From positions 6,450,001-6,514,000 of the forward strand of contig NZ_CP109450.1 in assembly GCF_041438865.1 (NCBI RefSeq): DNA of 64,000 nt, read 5' to 3'. Numbering within the stretch: the stretch's first letter is position 1; each line of letters begins with the position of its first letter. The position numbers and the translations under genes are program-made. The stretch is from Streptomyces sp. NBC_01471 (lineage in GTDB: Bacteria > Actinomycetota > Actinomycetes > Streptomycetales > Streptomycetaceae). Of the stretch, positions 37,079 to 45,087 are shown one piece after another. Below the pieces are notes generated by a model. That model saw only the letters and a program-made list of their open reading frames with translations. It ran no database searches and was not told the DNA's origin.

Positions 37079-38527
37079 ATGAACGACCAGCACGACCACG
37101 GAGCACTCGGCGACGCCGAGTACGCGGAGTTCATGGAGCTCGCCGCGGAAGAGGGCTTCGACGTCGAAGACGTCGAAGGCGCTCTTGAGGAGGCCTCGCA
37201 CGGCCCCCTGCCCGTCCTCGCCGTCGTCGGCCGGCCGAATGTCGGCAAGTCGACCCTGGTGAACCGCATCATCGGCCGCCGTGAGGCGGTCGTCCAGGAC
37301 AAGCCGGGTGTCACCCGCGACCGCGTCACGTACGAGGCCGAGTGGGCCGGCCGCCGCTTCAAGGTCGTCGACACCGGCGGCTGGGAGCAGGACGTCCTGG
37401 GCCTGGACGCCTCCGTCGCGGCCCAGGCCGAGTACGCCATCGAGGCGTCCGACGCCGTGGTCTTCGTGGTCGACTCGACGGTCGGCGCGACCGACACCGA
37501 CGAGGCCGTCGTCAAGCTGCTGCGCCGGGCGGGCAAGCCCGTGGTGCTCTGCGCCAACAAGGTCGACGGGCAGAGCGGCGAGGCCGACGCCAGCACGCTC
37601 TGGTCGCTCGGCCTCGGCGAACCGCACCCTGTCTCCTCGCTGCACGGCCGCGGCACCGGAGACATGCTGGACGCCGTACTCGAAGCGCTTCCCGAAGCGC
37701 CGGCGCAGACCTTCGGCAACACGGTGGGCGGCCCGCGCAGGATCGCGCTCATCGGCCGCCCGAACGTCGGCAAGTCCTCGCTGCTCAACAAGGTCGCCAA
37801 CGAGGACCGCGTCGTGGTCAACGAGATGGCGGGCACCACCCGGGACCCGGTCGACGAGCTGATCAAGCTCGGCGGCATCGTCTGGAAGTTCATCGACACG
37901 GCGGGCATCCGCCGCCGGGTCCACCTCCAGGAGGGCGCGGACTACTACGCATCGCTGCGTACCGCGGCCGCCGTGGAGAAGGCCGAGGTGGCGGTCGTCC
38001 TGATCGACGCCACCGAGTCCATCAGCGTCCAGGACCAGCGCATCATCACCATGGCCGTCGAGGCGGGCCGGGCGATGGTCATCGCGTTCAACAAGTGGGA
38101 CAACCTCGACGAGGAGCGCCGCTACTACCTGGAGCGGGAGATCGAGACCGAGCTCGGCCAGGTCGCCTGGGCCCCCCGGGTGAACGTCTCCGCCCGCACC
38201 GGGCGCCACATGGAGAAGCTGGTCCCGGCGATCGAGACGGCCATCAAGGGCTGGGAGACCCGGATCCCGACCGGCCGGCTCAACGCCTTCCTCGGTGAGA
38301 TCGTCGCCGCGCACCCGCACCCGGTCCGCGGTGGAAAGCAGCCGCGCATCCTGTTCGGTACGCAGGCCGGGACGATGCCGCCGCGGTTCGTGCTCTTCGC
38401 GTCCGGCTTCCTGGAGGCCGGTTACCGGCGCTTCATCGAGCGCAGGCTGCGTGAGGAGTTCGGCTTCGACGGAACGCCGATCCACATCTCGGTCCGGGTG
38501 CGCGAGAAGCGCGGCCGCAAGAAGTAG
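37079..38527 (+). CDS. der: Ribosome biogenesis GTPase Der (EngA)
   Basis: 482 residues. Two tandem GTPase domains, each with 'G-R-P-N-V-G-K-S' (about 53 and 225), and a C-terminal KH-like domain ending in a Lys/Arg tail. It acts in 50S assembly. A roughly 38-residue acidic N-terminal extension precedes the first G domain, typical of streptomycetes. GAGGAAC lies before the ATG. Confidence 0.95.
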   Translation: MNDQHDHGALGDAEYAEFMELAAEEGFDVEDVEGALEEASHGPLPVLAVVGRPNVGKSTLVNRIIGRREAVVQDKPGVTRDRVTYEAEWAGRRFKVVDTGGWEQDVLGLDASVAAQAEYAIEASDAVVFVVDSTVGATDTDEAVVKLLRRAGKPVVLCANKVDGQSGEADASTLWSLGLGEPHPVSSLHGRGTGDMLDAVLEALPEAPAQTFGNTVGGPRRIALIGRPNVGKSSLLNKVANEDRVVVNEMAGTTRDPVDELIKLGGIVWKFIDTAGIRRRVHLQEGADYYASLRTAAAVEKAEVAVVLIDATESISVQDQRIITMAVEAGRAMVIAFNKWDNLDEERRYYLEREIETELGQVAWAPRVNVSARTGRHMEKLVPAIETAIKGWETRIPTGRLNAFLGEIVAAHPHPVRGGKQPRILFGTQAGTMPPRFVLFASGFLEAGYRRFIERRLREEFGFDGTPIHISVRVREKRGRKK

Positions 38528-38597
38528 TCAGGCACGGATCAGCTGTCCGGGCCGGCCGACACCACCGACCGGGACAGCCGGCCCGCTCCTGAGGCTG

Positions 38598-38996
38598 TCA
38601 CAGCCCTCTGCGCGGGCCGGGCGGCAGCGCGGGACGCGCGTGACCCCCGTTGTGCTGGCGCTGCCAGGAACCGGGGTTCTCCGGCGGCCGCTGCCCGCCG
38701 CCCGAGTGCATCCCGCCCCCGTGCATCCCGGTGCTGTGCATACCGGTTCCGTGCAGGCCCGTTCCGTGCATCCCGGTGCCGAACGCCGTGAAGCCGGTGT
38801 TCTCCTCGTTGGTCCGGTCGCCGGGGAGCGTACGGAACGATCTGCGGTACTCGGAGTAGAGCGCGTCGTAGATCGGTGTGGCGGAGCGGTTGCCCGCCGG
38901 GTCCTGCGACGGGCGCATCGCGGGGATCGGAGTCTGGTACGGCTGGCGGCTCGGCTCGTATGGGTGCACACAGGGGCCAACGACCCCGGGGTCCAT
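38598..38996 (-). CDS. Small His-rich repeat protein, hypothetical
   Basis: 132 residues from ATG 38996; GTG 38969 or ATG 38918 are alternative starts and none has a clear ribosome-binding site. The middle has an acidic/aromatic segment 'I-Y-D-A-L-Y-S-E-Y-R-R-S-F-R'. Then come five near-repeats of G-M-H-G-T (variants G-L-H, G-M-H-S), giving five to six regularly spaced His-Met pairs, and a Pro/Gly tail. No known fold. The His/Met spacing hints at metal binding but may simply be a slippage repeat. Convergent with der. Confidence 0.6.
   Translation of the reverse strand: MDPGVVGPCVHPYEPSRQPYQTPIPAMRPSQDPAGNRSATPIYDALYSEYRRSFRTLPGDRTNEENTGFTAFGTGMHGTGLHGTGMHSTGMHGGGMHSGGGQRPPENPGSWQRQHNGGHARPALPPGPRRGL
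38705..38783 (-). repeat. 15-bp tandem repeat encoding G-M-H-G-T units
   Basis: On the plus strand the unit reads gtgcatcccggtgc(c/t) with variations, about five copies. It is in frame within the His-rich gene. Confidence 0.75.
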
Positions 38997-39000
38997 CGGA

Positions 39001-39072
39001 TGCGGGTGGGAAGTAACGGATTCCCACCCGCAAACATGCCGATAACCCCCAAACCGGAAATGGCTGGGGGTT
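39001..39072 (-). terminator. Two tandem hairpins between minus-strand genes
   Basis: TGCGGGTGGGAA (39001-39012) pairs perfectly with TTCCCACCCGCA (39021-39032). A second stem, AACCCCCA (about 39044-39051) with TGGGGGTT (about 39065-39072), lies beside it. They follow the stop of the 39097-39888 gene on the minus strand and precede the His-rich gene, so tandem termination or mRNA 3'-end protection is likely. Confidence 0.65.
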
Positions 39073-39096
39073 GCGGACATCGGGTCAGCCGGTCGC

Positions 39097-39888
39097 TCAG
39101 GTGCCGGCCAGCGGAAGAGCGGCGGCCACCAGAGCGCCACGCATCGCCGCCCGCTCCAGGGCGTCACGCAGCAGGTCCTCGCGGCCCTGCTGTCCGATCG
39201 AGCCCGCCGGGGCGGCGAAGACCAGCACCGTGTGCGACTTGTTGGCCGCCGTGCGCCAGCCGTCGGTGACATGGAGCGGCTGGTGTGCCTGCCACCAGGA
39301 GACCGGGCTGCCGCCGCCCGTGCCCGGCTGGAGGATGGCGTGCAGCTGTCCCATGGCGAGCAGCACGGACCAGCCGGGCAGGGCGCTGGGAGGCTGCTCC
39401 AGATCGGCGACGGGCAGGAACCCCTGCTCGGTGAGGAGCTGCAGGAAGTCGTCGCCCGTGCCGGAGGAGCCGGGCCGGACGACCGGTGCGGTCGGCTCGA
39501 CGACCAGCGCCGGGCAGAGCTCGCCCTGGATCAGTACGAGACCGCTGGTGATGCCGAGCACGGCCTGCTCCGGAGCTGCCGCGACCGGCGGGGCCTGCTG
39601 CGCGTCGGCGCCCTCACCCGTGATGCTCCGTACGGCGCCCTGGAGCTGCGTCTCGGAGACCTTGACGACCTGTGAGGGGATGCAGGTGGCGTGGGCGAAG
39701 GCCAGCACGGCGGTCTCGTCGCCGACGAACAGCACCGTGCTGGTGCGCTCCTGCTCGGAGTCTCCGGGGGTGCGGCAGGAGGTGCAGTCGTAGCTGCCCG
39801 GGGCGTTTCCCCCGGCGAGCAGGAGATCGGCTTCTTCGTCGCCGATCTCGGCACGTACGTCCTGGCTGACGTCGAGCATGCGCGGCAC
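39097..39888 (-). CDS. Conserved actinobacterial protein of unknown function with Cys motif
   Basis: 263 residues. No recognised family. It has an N-terminal 'Y-D-C-T-S-C-R-T-P-G-D-S' (C-x2-C) and a later 'H-A-T-C', which could form a zinc site. The rest is a mixed alpha/beta protein with 'S-V-L-L-A-M-G-Q-L-H-A-I-L' and 'H-T-V-L-V-F-A-A-P'. The GTG start is supported by AGGAG (coding strand) six to seven bases upstream. Confidence 0.75.
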   Translation of the reverse strand: MPRMLDVSQDVRAEIGDEEADLLLAGGNAPGSYDCTSCRTPGDSEQERTSTVLFVGDETAVLAFAHATCIPSQVVKVSETQLQGAVRSITGEGADAQQAPPVAAAPEQAVLGITSGLVLIQGELCPALVVEPTAPVVRPGSSGTGDDFLQLLTEQGFLPVADLEQPPSALPGWSVLLAMGQLHAILQPGTGGGSPVSWWQAHQPLHVTDGWRTAANKSHTVLVFAAPAGSIGQQGREDLLRDALERAAMRGALVAAALPLAGT

Positions 39889-40147
39889 GGGTGGCTCCTC
39901 GAACTCGGTGCGTGCGCCGGGCAGTTCCCGGCCAACAAGAGAACAACGGGAGACCGCCTGCCGGGGTCACGCGTAACGGCGGACGGAAATGGGGAGAGCG
40001 CGAGGGCCTGGGGACGTCGGGGTCGCCGGGAAGCGGGATCCGCGGGGGTGCCCCGGGGAGGGGACGCGGTCCGCCGACCGGGTGGGGCGGCCTCCGCCCG
40101 CCGCGCGGCACGATCATCATCTGATCCGTTCTGCTTAGCGTGGCCCG

Positions 40148-40723
40148 ATGCCTACCCCTCGTGTGTGGCCCGCCGCCCTGCTGGCCCTGCTGATCGCCGT
40201 GGCGCCGTCCGGTGCGCAGGCCGTGCCGTCACGCGTCGCCCCGGCCCCCGCCGGGGTCCCGGGTTCCGAGCCGCTGGCCTGCACCGGTGACCAGCGGCCC
40301 TGGGGGTGCATCGCCGAGTGCGAGAGCGGCGGTCACTGGGACGCCGACACCGGCAACTCCTTCTACGGCGGGCTGCAGATCCTCCAGTCCACCTGGGTCG
40401 AGAACGGCGGCCTCGCGTACGCCCCGCGGGCCGATCTGGCCACCCGGGAGCAGCAGATCACCGTCGCGGAGCGGATCCTCGCCACCCAGGGCTGGCAGGC
40501 CTGGCCGGTCTGCTCCAAGCGGTACGGCTTCGACGGCCCCGCCGGGCGGGTCCACATCGTGACGTCCGGCGAGACCCTCAGCTCCATCGCCCGGCGCTAC
40601 CGGGTCAAGGGCGGCTGGCCCGCGCTCTACCGGACCAACGCCCGATCCGTCGGCGCGCACCCCGACCGGCTCGCCACCGGTACCCGGCTGACCGTGCCGG
40701 CCACGGTCCGGGGCTCGGCCTGA
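40148..40723 (+). CDS. Secreted Rpf-like transglycosylase with LysM domain
   Basis: 191 residues. Signal peptide about 1-26 ending A-Q-A. The Rpf-type domain (about 45-120) has 'W-G-C-I-A-E-C-E-S-G-G' with Glu59 as the catalytic acid and 'Y-G-G-L-Q-I-L-Q-S-T-W'. LysM follows (about 135-185, 'V-T-S-G-E-T-L-S-S-I-A-R-R-Y'). It cleaves peptidoglycan, by family during spore germination and growth. TAGCGT (40136-40141) lies six bases before the ATG, so it is probably leaderless. Confidence 0.93.
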   Translation: MPTPRVWPAALLALLIAVAPSGAQAVPSRVAPAPAGVPGSEPLACTGDQRPWGCIAECESGGHWDADTGNSFYGGLQILQSTWVENGGLAYAPRADLATREQQITVAERILATQGWQAWPVCSKRYGFDGPAGRVHIVTSGETLSSIARRYRVKGGWPALYRTNARSVGAHPDRLATGTRLTVPATVRGSA

Positions 40724-40851
40724 GCGGACCGGCGGGCGCCGAGTAGAGTCCCTTCGCACGGCAGTCCACGGGGGGAGATCCGGGACACCGGGGGCGCCGG
40801 GGTGCCGCGGTCCCGGAACAGGGCGGCGAACGCGGGGGACAAGACGGCGAC

Positions 40852-42135
40852 ATGCACATCACATTCATGCTCCACAACGCCTATGGCATCGGCGGCACGA
40901 TCCGTACTACCTTCACGCTGGCCGGAACGCTGGCCGAGCAGCACGACGTGGAGATCGTCTCCGTCTTCCGGCACCTCGACCGGCCGACGATGGGGGCTCC
41001 CGACGGCGTACGGATGAGCCATCTCCTCGATATGCGCAAGGGCGGCGCGGACTACGCGGGGGACGATCCGCTCCACGCCAGGCCGGCCACCGTCTTCCCC
41101 CGCGGCGATCACCGCCATCGCCAGTACAGCCGGCTCACGGACACCCGGATCGCCGGGTATCTGAAGTCCCTGGAGACCGATGTGATCGTCGGGACCCGGC
41201 CGGGGCTCAATGTGCAGATCGCCCGCCAGGCGCGGCGCGGACCGGTCCGGGTCGGTCAGGAGCACCTGACGCTCGACAGCCACAACGCCCTGCTGCGCCG
41301 CGAGATCGGGTACCGCTACGGCCTGCTGGACGCGGTCACCACGGTCTCCGAGGCGGACGCACACGCGTACCGCACCCGGCTGGCCCTTCCCGGTCTGCGG
41401 ATCGAAGCCATCCCCAACAGCGTTCCCGCGCCACGCCTCCCGGTCTCCGACTCCACTGCGAAGTGGGTCGTGGCAGCCGGCCGGCTGACCGAGACAAAGC
41501 GCTTCGACCTGCTGGTACGGGCCTTCGGGCAGGTGGTGGAGGTCCGCCCGGACTGGCGGCTGCGGATCTACGGGAGCGGCGACGCCAGTGGCAACGAGAA
41601 GAGCGCCCTGCGGGCCCTGGTGGACGAACTGGGTCTGTACAACCACGTGTTCCTGATGGGACCGGCCAACCCCATCGAGGCCGAGTGGGTCAAGGGCTCG
41701 GTGGCCGCCGTCACCTCGCGTCTGGAATCCTTCGGTATGTCGGTGGTCGAGGCGATGCGCTCGGGCCTGCCGGTCGTCTCCACCGACTGCCCGCACGGTC
41801 CGCGCGAAATCATCAGCGACGGCGTCGACGGGCGGCTGGTGCCCGTGGGAGACACCAAGGCCATCGCCTCGGCCCTGCTCGAACTCATCGAGGACGACGA
41901 CCTGCGCCGCGCGATGGGAAAGGCCGCGCGTGACAGCTCCGCGCGCTTCGACCCGGCGCCGGTCGCGGCACGGCACGAGGCGCTCTTCACCGAACTGGCC
42001 GCCGGGCACGGCGGCGGAGCGTCCCGCGGCGCGCTGGGCGAAGGGATGCTGCGCGCCCGTGGGACGGCCGGGAGCAGGGCGTACGGACTGCGGCACCGGA
42101 TCTCCGGTGCGGTGCGAAGGAGGAGGGCCGCATGA
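40852..42135 (+). CDS. GT4-family glycosyltransferase
   Basis: 427 residues. N-terminal 'M-L-H-N-A-Y-G-I-G-G-T-I-R-T' is the acceptor loop. The donor half has 'A-G-R-L-T-E-T-K-R-F-D-L-L' and 'E-S-F-G-M-S-V-V-E-A-M-R-S-G-L-P-V-V' (the E-x7-E motif). The Arg-rich C-terminal tail may bind membrane. Coupled by ATGA to the next gene, so the two probably act on one surface glycan. Confidence 0.9.
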   Translation: MHITFMLHNAYGIGGTIRTTFTLAGTLAEQHDVEIVSVFRHLDRPTMGAPDGVRMSHLLDMRKGGADYAGDDPLHARPATVFPRGDHRHRQYSRLTDTRIAGYLKSLETDVIVGTRPGLNVQIARQARRGPVRVGQEHLTLDSHNALLRREIGYRYGLLDAVTTVSEADAHAYRTRLALPGLRIEAIPNSVPAPRLPVSDSTAKWVVAAGRLTETKRFDLLVRAFGQVVEVRPDWRLRIYGSGDASGNEKSALRALVDELGLYNHVFLMGPANPIEAEWVKGSVAAVTSRLESFGMSVVEAMRSGLPVVSTDCPHGPREIISDGVDGRLVPVGDTKAIASALLELIEDDDLRRAMGKAARDSSARFDPAPVAARHEALFTELAAGHGGGASRGALGEGMLRARGTAGSRAYGLRHRISGAVRRRRAA

Positions 42136-42956
42136 CAGGGACCAGCGAGGACCGGCTGCCGTACGCCGTCGACTGCACGGCCGACGGCGACGGAACCCTC
42201 GGTTTCGCCGCCGCGGAGGCCGGCCCGACCGGGCTGGTACTGAAGCGGCGCAAGTCCGGCGACCGGGTCCGGCTGGCGTTCACGGAATCGCCGGACGGCC
42301 GGCCGGCCGCGGTCCTGGACACCGCCGCCGAGCTCGGTGAGGGGCGCTGGGACGTCTTCACCGAGGGCGGCCCGGCCGGTGAGCAGCGAGTCGCACCTGG
42401 CCTGCGGGACCTGCGGAAGCTGATCGGCCGCGTACCGGAGCCCGCGGCCACGACGGTGGTCGCCCGCGTCCCGTACCGTACGGCCGACGGGACGCTCGCC
42501 GTGCGCAGCTGGTCCCGTTCACCGCACGTGGAGGCCGGTGAACTCACCGTGCGGGCGGGTGCGCTGACCGTACGGGGACAGCTGTACGGGGCGGAGCTCG
42601 GCCCGGACGCGGTGGTCGAGGCGCGGCTGCGCGGTACTCCGGGACAGGTGCACCGGGAGGCCGTGCGACCCGGCGGGGACGCCACGTTCAGCTGCACGCT
42701 GCCCTACGGGCCGCTGGCCGGGGGCGCAGGCGAGGGGACCGGGCTCTGGGACCTCTGGCTGCTGCCTGAGGGCGCGGAAGCGGGCGGACCGGGCGTCCGG
42801 ATCAGCCGCATCCTGGACGACCTCGCCGACCGGAAATCCGTCTTCGTCTACCCCGGATCACCCTGCGGCGACGGTGCGGGGAGGGCCGCCACGGCCACGC
42901 CGTACTACACGGTGGACAACGACCTCAGCGTGCGGCTGGACCCGCCGAAGGGCTGA
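42132..42956 (+). CDS. Hypothetical beta-rich protein coupled to glycosyltransferase
   Basis: 274 residues, mostly alternating strands, with no membrane span and no recognised catalytic motif. It resembles the beta-sandwich tails seen in glycopolymer transferases of streptomycetes ('A-R-V-P-Y-R-T-A-D-G-T-L-A-V-R' and 'L-W-D-L-W-L-L-P'). The ATGA overlap with the glycosyltransferase gene implies a shared complex or pathway. Function unassigned. Confidence 0.75.
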   Translation: MTGTSEDRLPYAVDCTADGDGTLGFAAAEAGPTGLVLKRRKSGDRVRLAFTESPDGRPAAVLDTAAELGEGRWDVFTEGGPAGEQRVAPGLRDLRKLIGRVPEPAATTVVARVPYRTADGTLAVRSWSRSPHVEAGELTVRAGALTVRGQLYGAELGPDAVVEARLRGTPGQVHREAVRPGGDATFSCTLPYGPLAGGAGEGTGLWDLWLLPEGAEAGGPGVRISRILDDLADRKSVFVYPGSPCGDGAGRAATATPYYTVDNDLSVRLDPPKG

Positions 42957-43285
42957 GGAGCGGCCATCGCGGTAGTGCGGATTCTGTATGGAATTCGTGA
43001 ATCAACCGCGTTCCTGCTATTTTTCGTCCGCTCTATTCACCGGAAATTCAGCACCCGTGTGCGGCCCGGTTCCCGCGAAATTCGGGGACCGTAATTACCC
43101 CGCGGTTCCCCTTGTGCGCAATGATGATTCGACATGGACGGAGCACCCCTTCGGGTGACGGACCACGGCCGAACAGGTGTCTTGGTGCTGTGACAGAAGC
43201 GTGACAGCACGCGGATGCCGGCGTGGTCCGGACACCGGGGAATCCGGCTTTCGTCCACCTCGGCCCGGGGCCTACGGTGGGTGTC
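42957..43285. promoter_or_regulatory. Intergenic region before the I78 inhibitor gene
   Basis: AT-richer than its surroundings. GTGACAG occurs at 43190-43196 and again at 43201-43207, exactly 11 bp apart, the spacing used by OmpR-family response regulators, although the heptamer is not the PHO-box GTTCACC. TACGGT at 43273-43278 is a -10 candidate. Confidence 0.45.
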
Positions 43286-43501
43286 ATGGCACCCATTCCG
43301 ACCCCTCCCGTACAGCCCGACGACGCCCCCGACAGCTATGTGGGCCTCGATGAGGAGCATGCCGGGCAGCTGGCCAGGGAACGCGGCTGGTCCACCGTGA
43401 GAGCGCTGCCCACGGGCACGGTCATCACCATGGAGTTCCAGTCGGGCCGGCTCAACTTCGAGGTCGACGGGGGGAAGGTCGTCCGCTGCTGGCCGGGCTG
43501 A
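43286..43501 (+). CDS. I78-family peptidase inhibitor-like small protein
   Basis: 71 residues. 'G-W-S-T-V-R-A-L-P-T-G-T-V-I-T-M-E' followed by 'G-R-L-N-F-E-V-D' (54-61) matches the I78 (potato-inhibitor-I-like) core with the reactive loop near L41-P42-T43. There is no signal peptide, so it may act inside the cell or be an N-terminally divergent member. The ATG follows TACGGT by seven bases: leaderless. Confidence 0.8.
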   Translation: MAPIPTPPVQPDDAPDSYVGLDEEHAGQLARERGWSTVRALPTGTVITMEFQSGRLNFEVDGGKVVRCWPG

Positions 43502-43535
43502 TCCCGGTGGCCGCCGGCGCGCCGGAACCCGCGTC

Positions 43536-43593
43536 AGCACGTACGGAGGCCCCGGCCCGGGAGTGATCCCGGGCCGGGGCCTTCGTACGTGCT
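43536..43593. terminator. Long bidirectional terminator hairpin
   Basis: Arms AGCACGTACG..AGGCCCCGGCCCGGGA and TCCCGGGCCGGGGCCT..CGTACGTGCT pair over about 27 bp with one mismatch around a 4-nt loop, between the convergent I78 and PAP2 genes. Confidence 0.92.
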
Positions 43594-43622
43594 GGGGAGT
43601 CTGTGCGTACCGCTCTACGCCG

Positions 43623-44657
43623 TCAGGTGGAGCCGCCCGGGACCGGCCGTGTCTGCCCGGTGCGCGGGGTGCGGTCGGCGTGCGGGGGCCGGCGGCTGCC
43701 GGCCGGGGTGGCCGGTGTGCGCTCCGAGCGCGGACCGTGCGCGCGCTGGAGCGAGGTGGGGTGTGTGCTGCTCCTGGGCGTACCTGCGGAGCGTCCCGCG
43801 ATGCCCGCCGGCTCCAGCGGCTGGCTCTCCCCGTCGTCGGAGCCTTCGGCCCGCGGGTGGCCGTGCGGGAAGAGCACGGGCTGCACGTCGACCGGTATCG
43901 GTGCGGGTGCGGCGGGCCTGCGGCGGGCGGCGCGCAGCTTCTCACGCACCGCGAAGACCGCGGTCTCCGCGCGGCCGATCAGCGGCTCGAACCAGGGGAG
44001 GCCCAGCAGGACCAGCAGCCCGGCGGCCCAGCCGAGCAGCACATCGCTCAGCCAGTGCGTACCGAGGTAGACCGTGGTGGCGCCGACGCCCAGGGCCAGC
44101 GCGGCCGAGCCCACCGAGAGCCAGCGCCTGGCCAGCGGGGTGGTGGCCAGATAGGCCAGGATTCCCCAGGTCACGACCGCGTTGGCGGTGTGCCCCGAAG
44201 GAAATATATCGCCGCCGGCGAAGAGCTCGGCCGAACCGATCTGGGTCGCGTAGTGCGGGCCCAGGCGGCCGAGGCCGAGCTTGACCGCGCCCACCGTGAT
44301 GTTCAGCAGCAGCAGGGCCGCGCCGAGCGTCAGCAGGGGTCTGACGGTGTGCTGCCGCCAGGAGCGCCAGCCGAGCCAGGCCGCGACCATCACCGCGGTG
44401 GGTCCGCGCTGGCCGAGCACCACGAAGTAGTCGAGGAAGGCATGCAGCTGCGGCCACTGCTGGTACGGCCGGAAGAGCATGACCTTCCAGTCCAGCTCCA
44501 CGAGCCAGGACGTGGACAGCACGGCGACGACGATGGCCAGGTAGAAGGCCAGCGTCGCGCCGAGCAGGGCGATCCGGGTCCGGCTCATCCGCGGGATCTC
44601 TAGCTTCGGCGGTTCCGGCTCCCGGTCCAGGCGGGTAAAGATTCGGTCGATACGCAC
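43623..44657 (-). CDS. PAP2-family membrane phosphatase
   Basis: 344 residues, five to six membrane spans up to about residue 220. The phosphatase triad motifs are K126..R131..P134, 'P-S-G-H' (153-156) and H201..D205. It acts on lipid pyrophosphates or phosphates such as undecaprenyl pyrophosphate or phosphatidate at the outer face. The last roughly 110 residues are a disordered Pro/Ser/Arg tail. Confidence 0.92.
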   Translation of the reverse strand: MRIDRIFTRLDREPEPPKLEIPRMSRTRIALLGATLAFYLAIVVAVLSTSWLVELDWKVMLFRPYQQWPQLHAFLDYFVVLGQRGPTAVMVAAWLGWRSWRQHTVRPLLTLGAALLLLNITVGAVKLGLGRLGPHYATQIGSAELFAGGDIFPSGHTANAVVTWGILAYLATTPLARRWLSVGSAALALGVGATTVYLGTHWLSDVLLGWAAGLLVLLGLPWFEPLIGRAETAVFAVREKLRAARRRPAAPAPIPVDVQPVLFPHGHPRAEGSDDGESQPLEPAGIAGRSAGTPRSSTHPTSLQRAHGPRSERTPATPAGSRRPPHADRTPRTGQTRPVPGGST

Positions 44658-45087
44658 TCAATCGACGTTACAGCGAGTGAGTGACAAGCCTGGCCGATCC
44701 GGTCTCTTTGTGATGACGATGTGATGTGGACTATGTCTCAGCTGCTTGTTTATTCCGACGGAATGTCGAATAGCGGTTCGGGGGTCTCGTTATATGCAAG
44801 AAGGTCCTTACGCTCGTGTTATCGGTCCTCTGGTAAAGACTTTTACGGGTGCGCACTCGGTATTTCCTCCCGGCCGCCGCTGCCGCACCGCCCCCCTCAC
44901 AAGATCGTTTGAGCGGGTGCGGTGCGGCCCGGACCGGTGCCCCGGGAGGTGAGATGGGCCACGTGACAGGCGCGAGGTCTCGCGTACGCTGACGGCTCAC
45001 TCGCCCGTCGAAGCCGGGCCCCGGAGGGCGTGCGTCCCCCGCAGGCCCGCCGACCGCGAGGGGCACACTGTTGTGGGAGGTACGCGC
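44658..45087. other. AT-rich intergenic segment with strong hairpin; possible small RNA
   Basis: 430 bp without a supported gene. 44700-44870 is clearly AT-richer than the chromosome. TTGTGA (44708-44713) and TATGTC (44732-44737), 18 bp apart, could be a promoter. GCCGCACCGC (44882-44891) pairs with GCGGTGCGGC (44919-44928), with inner CTCA/TGAG, forming a terminator-like stem. Short frames here have atypical codon use and no ribosome-binding site. Confidence 0.35.

Noticed and set aside
43190..43207. PHO box for PhoP
   Set aside because: The 11-bp spacing fits but GTGACAG does not match the GTTCACC consensus.
44721..44952. Short plus-strand frames of 60-70 codons
   Set aside because: Atypical codon use, no ribosome-binding site and no similarity to a known family; treated as non-coding.
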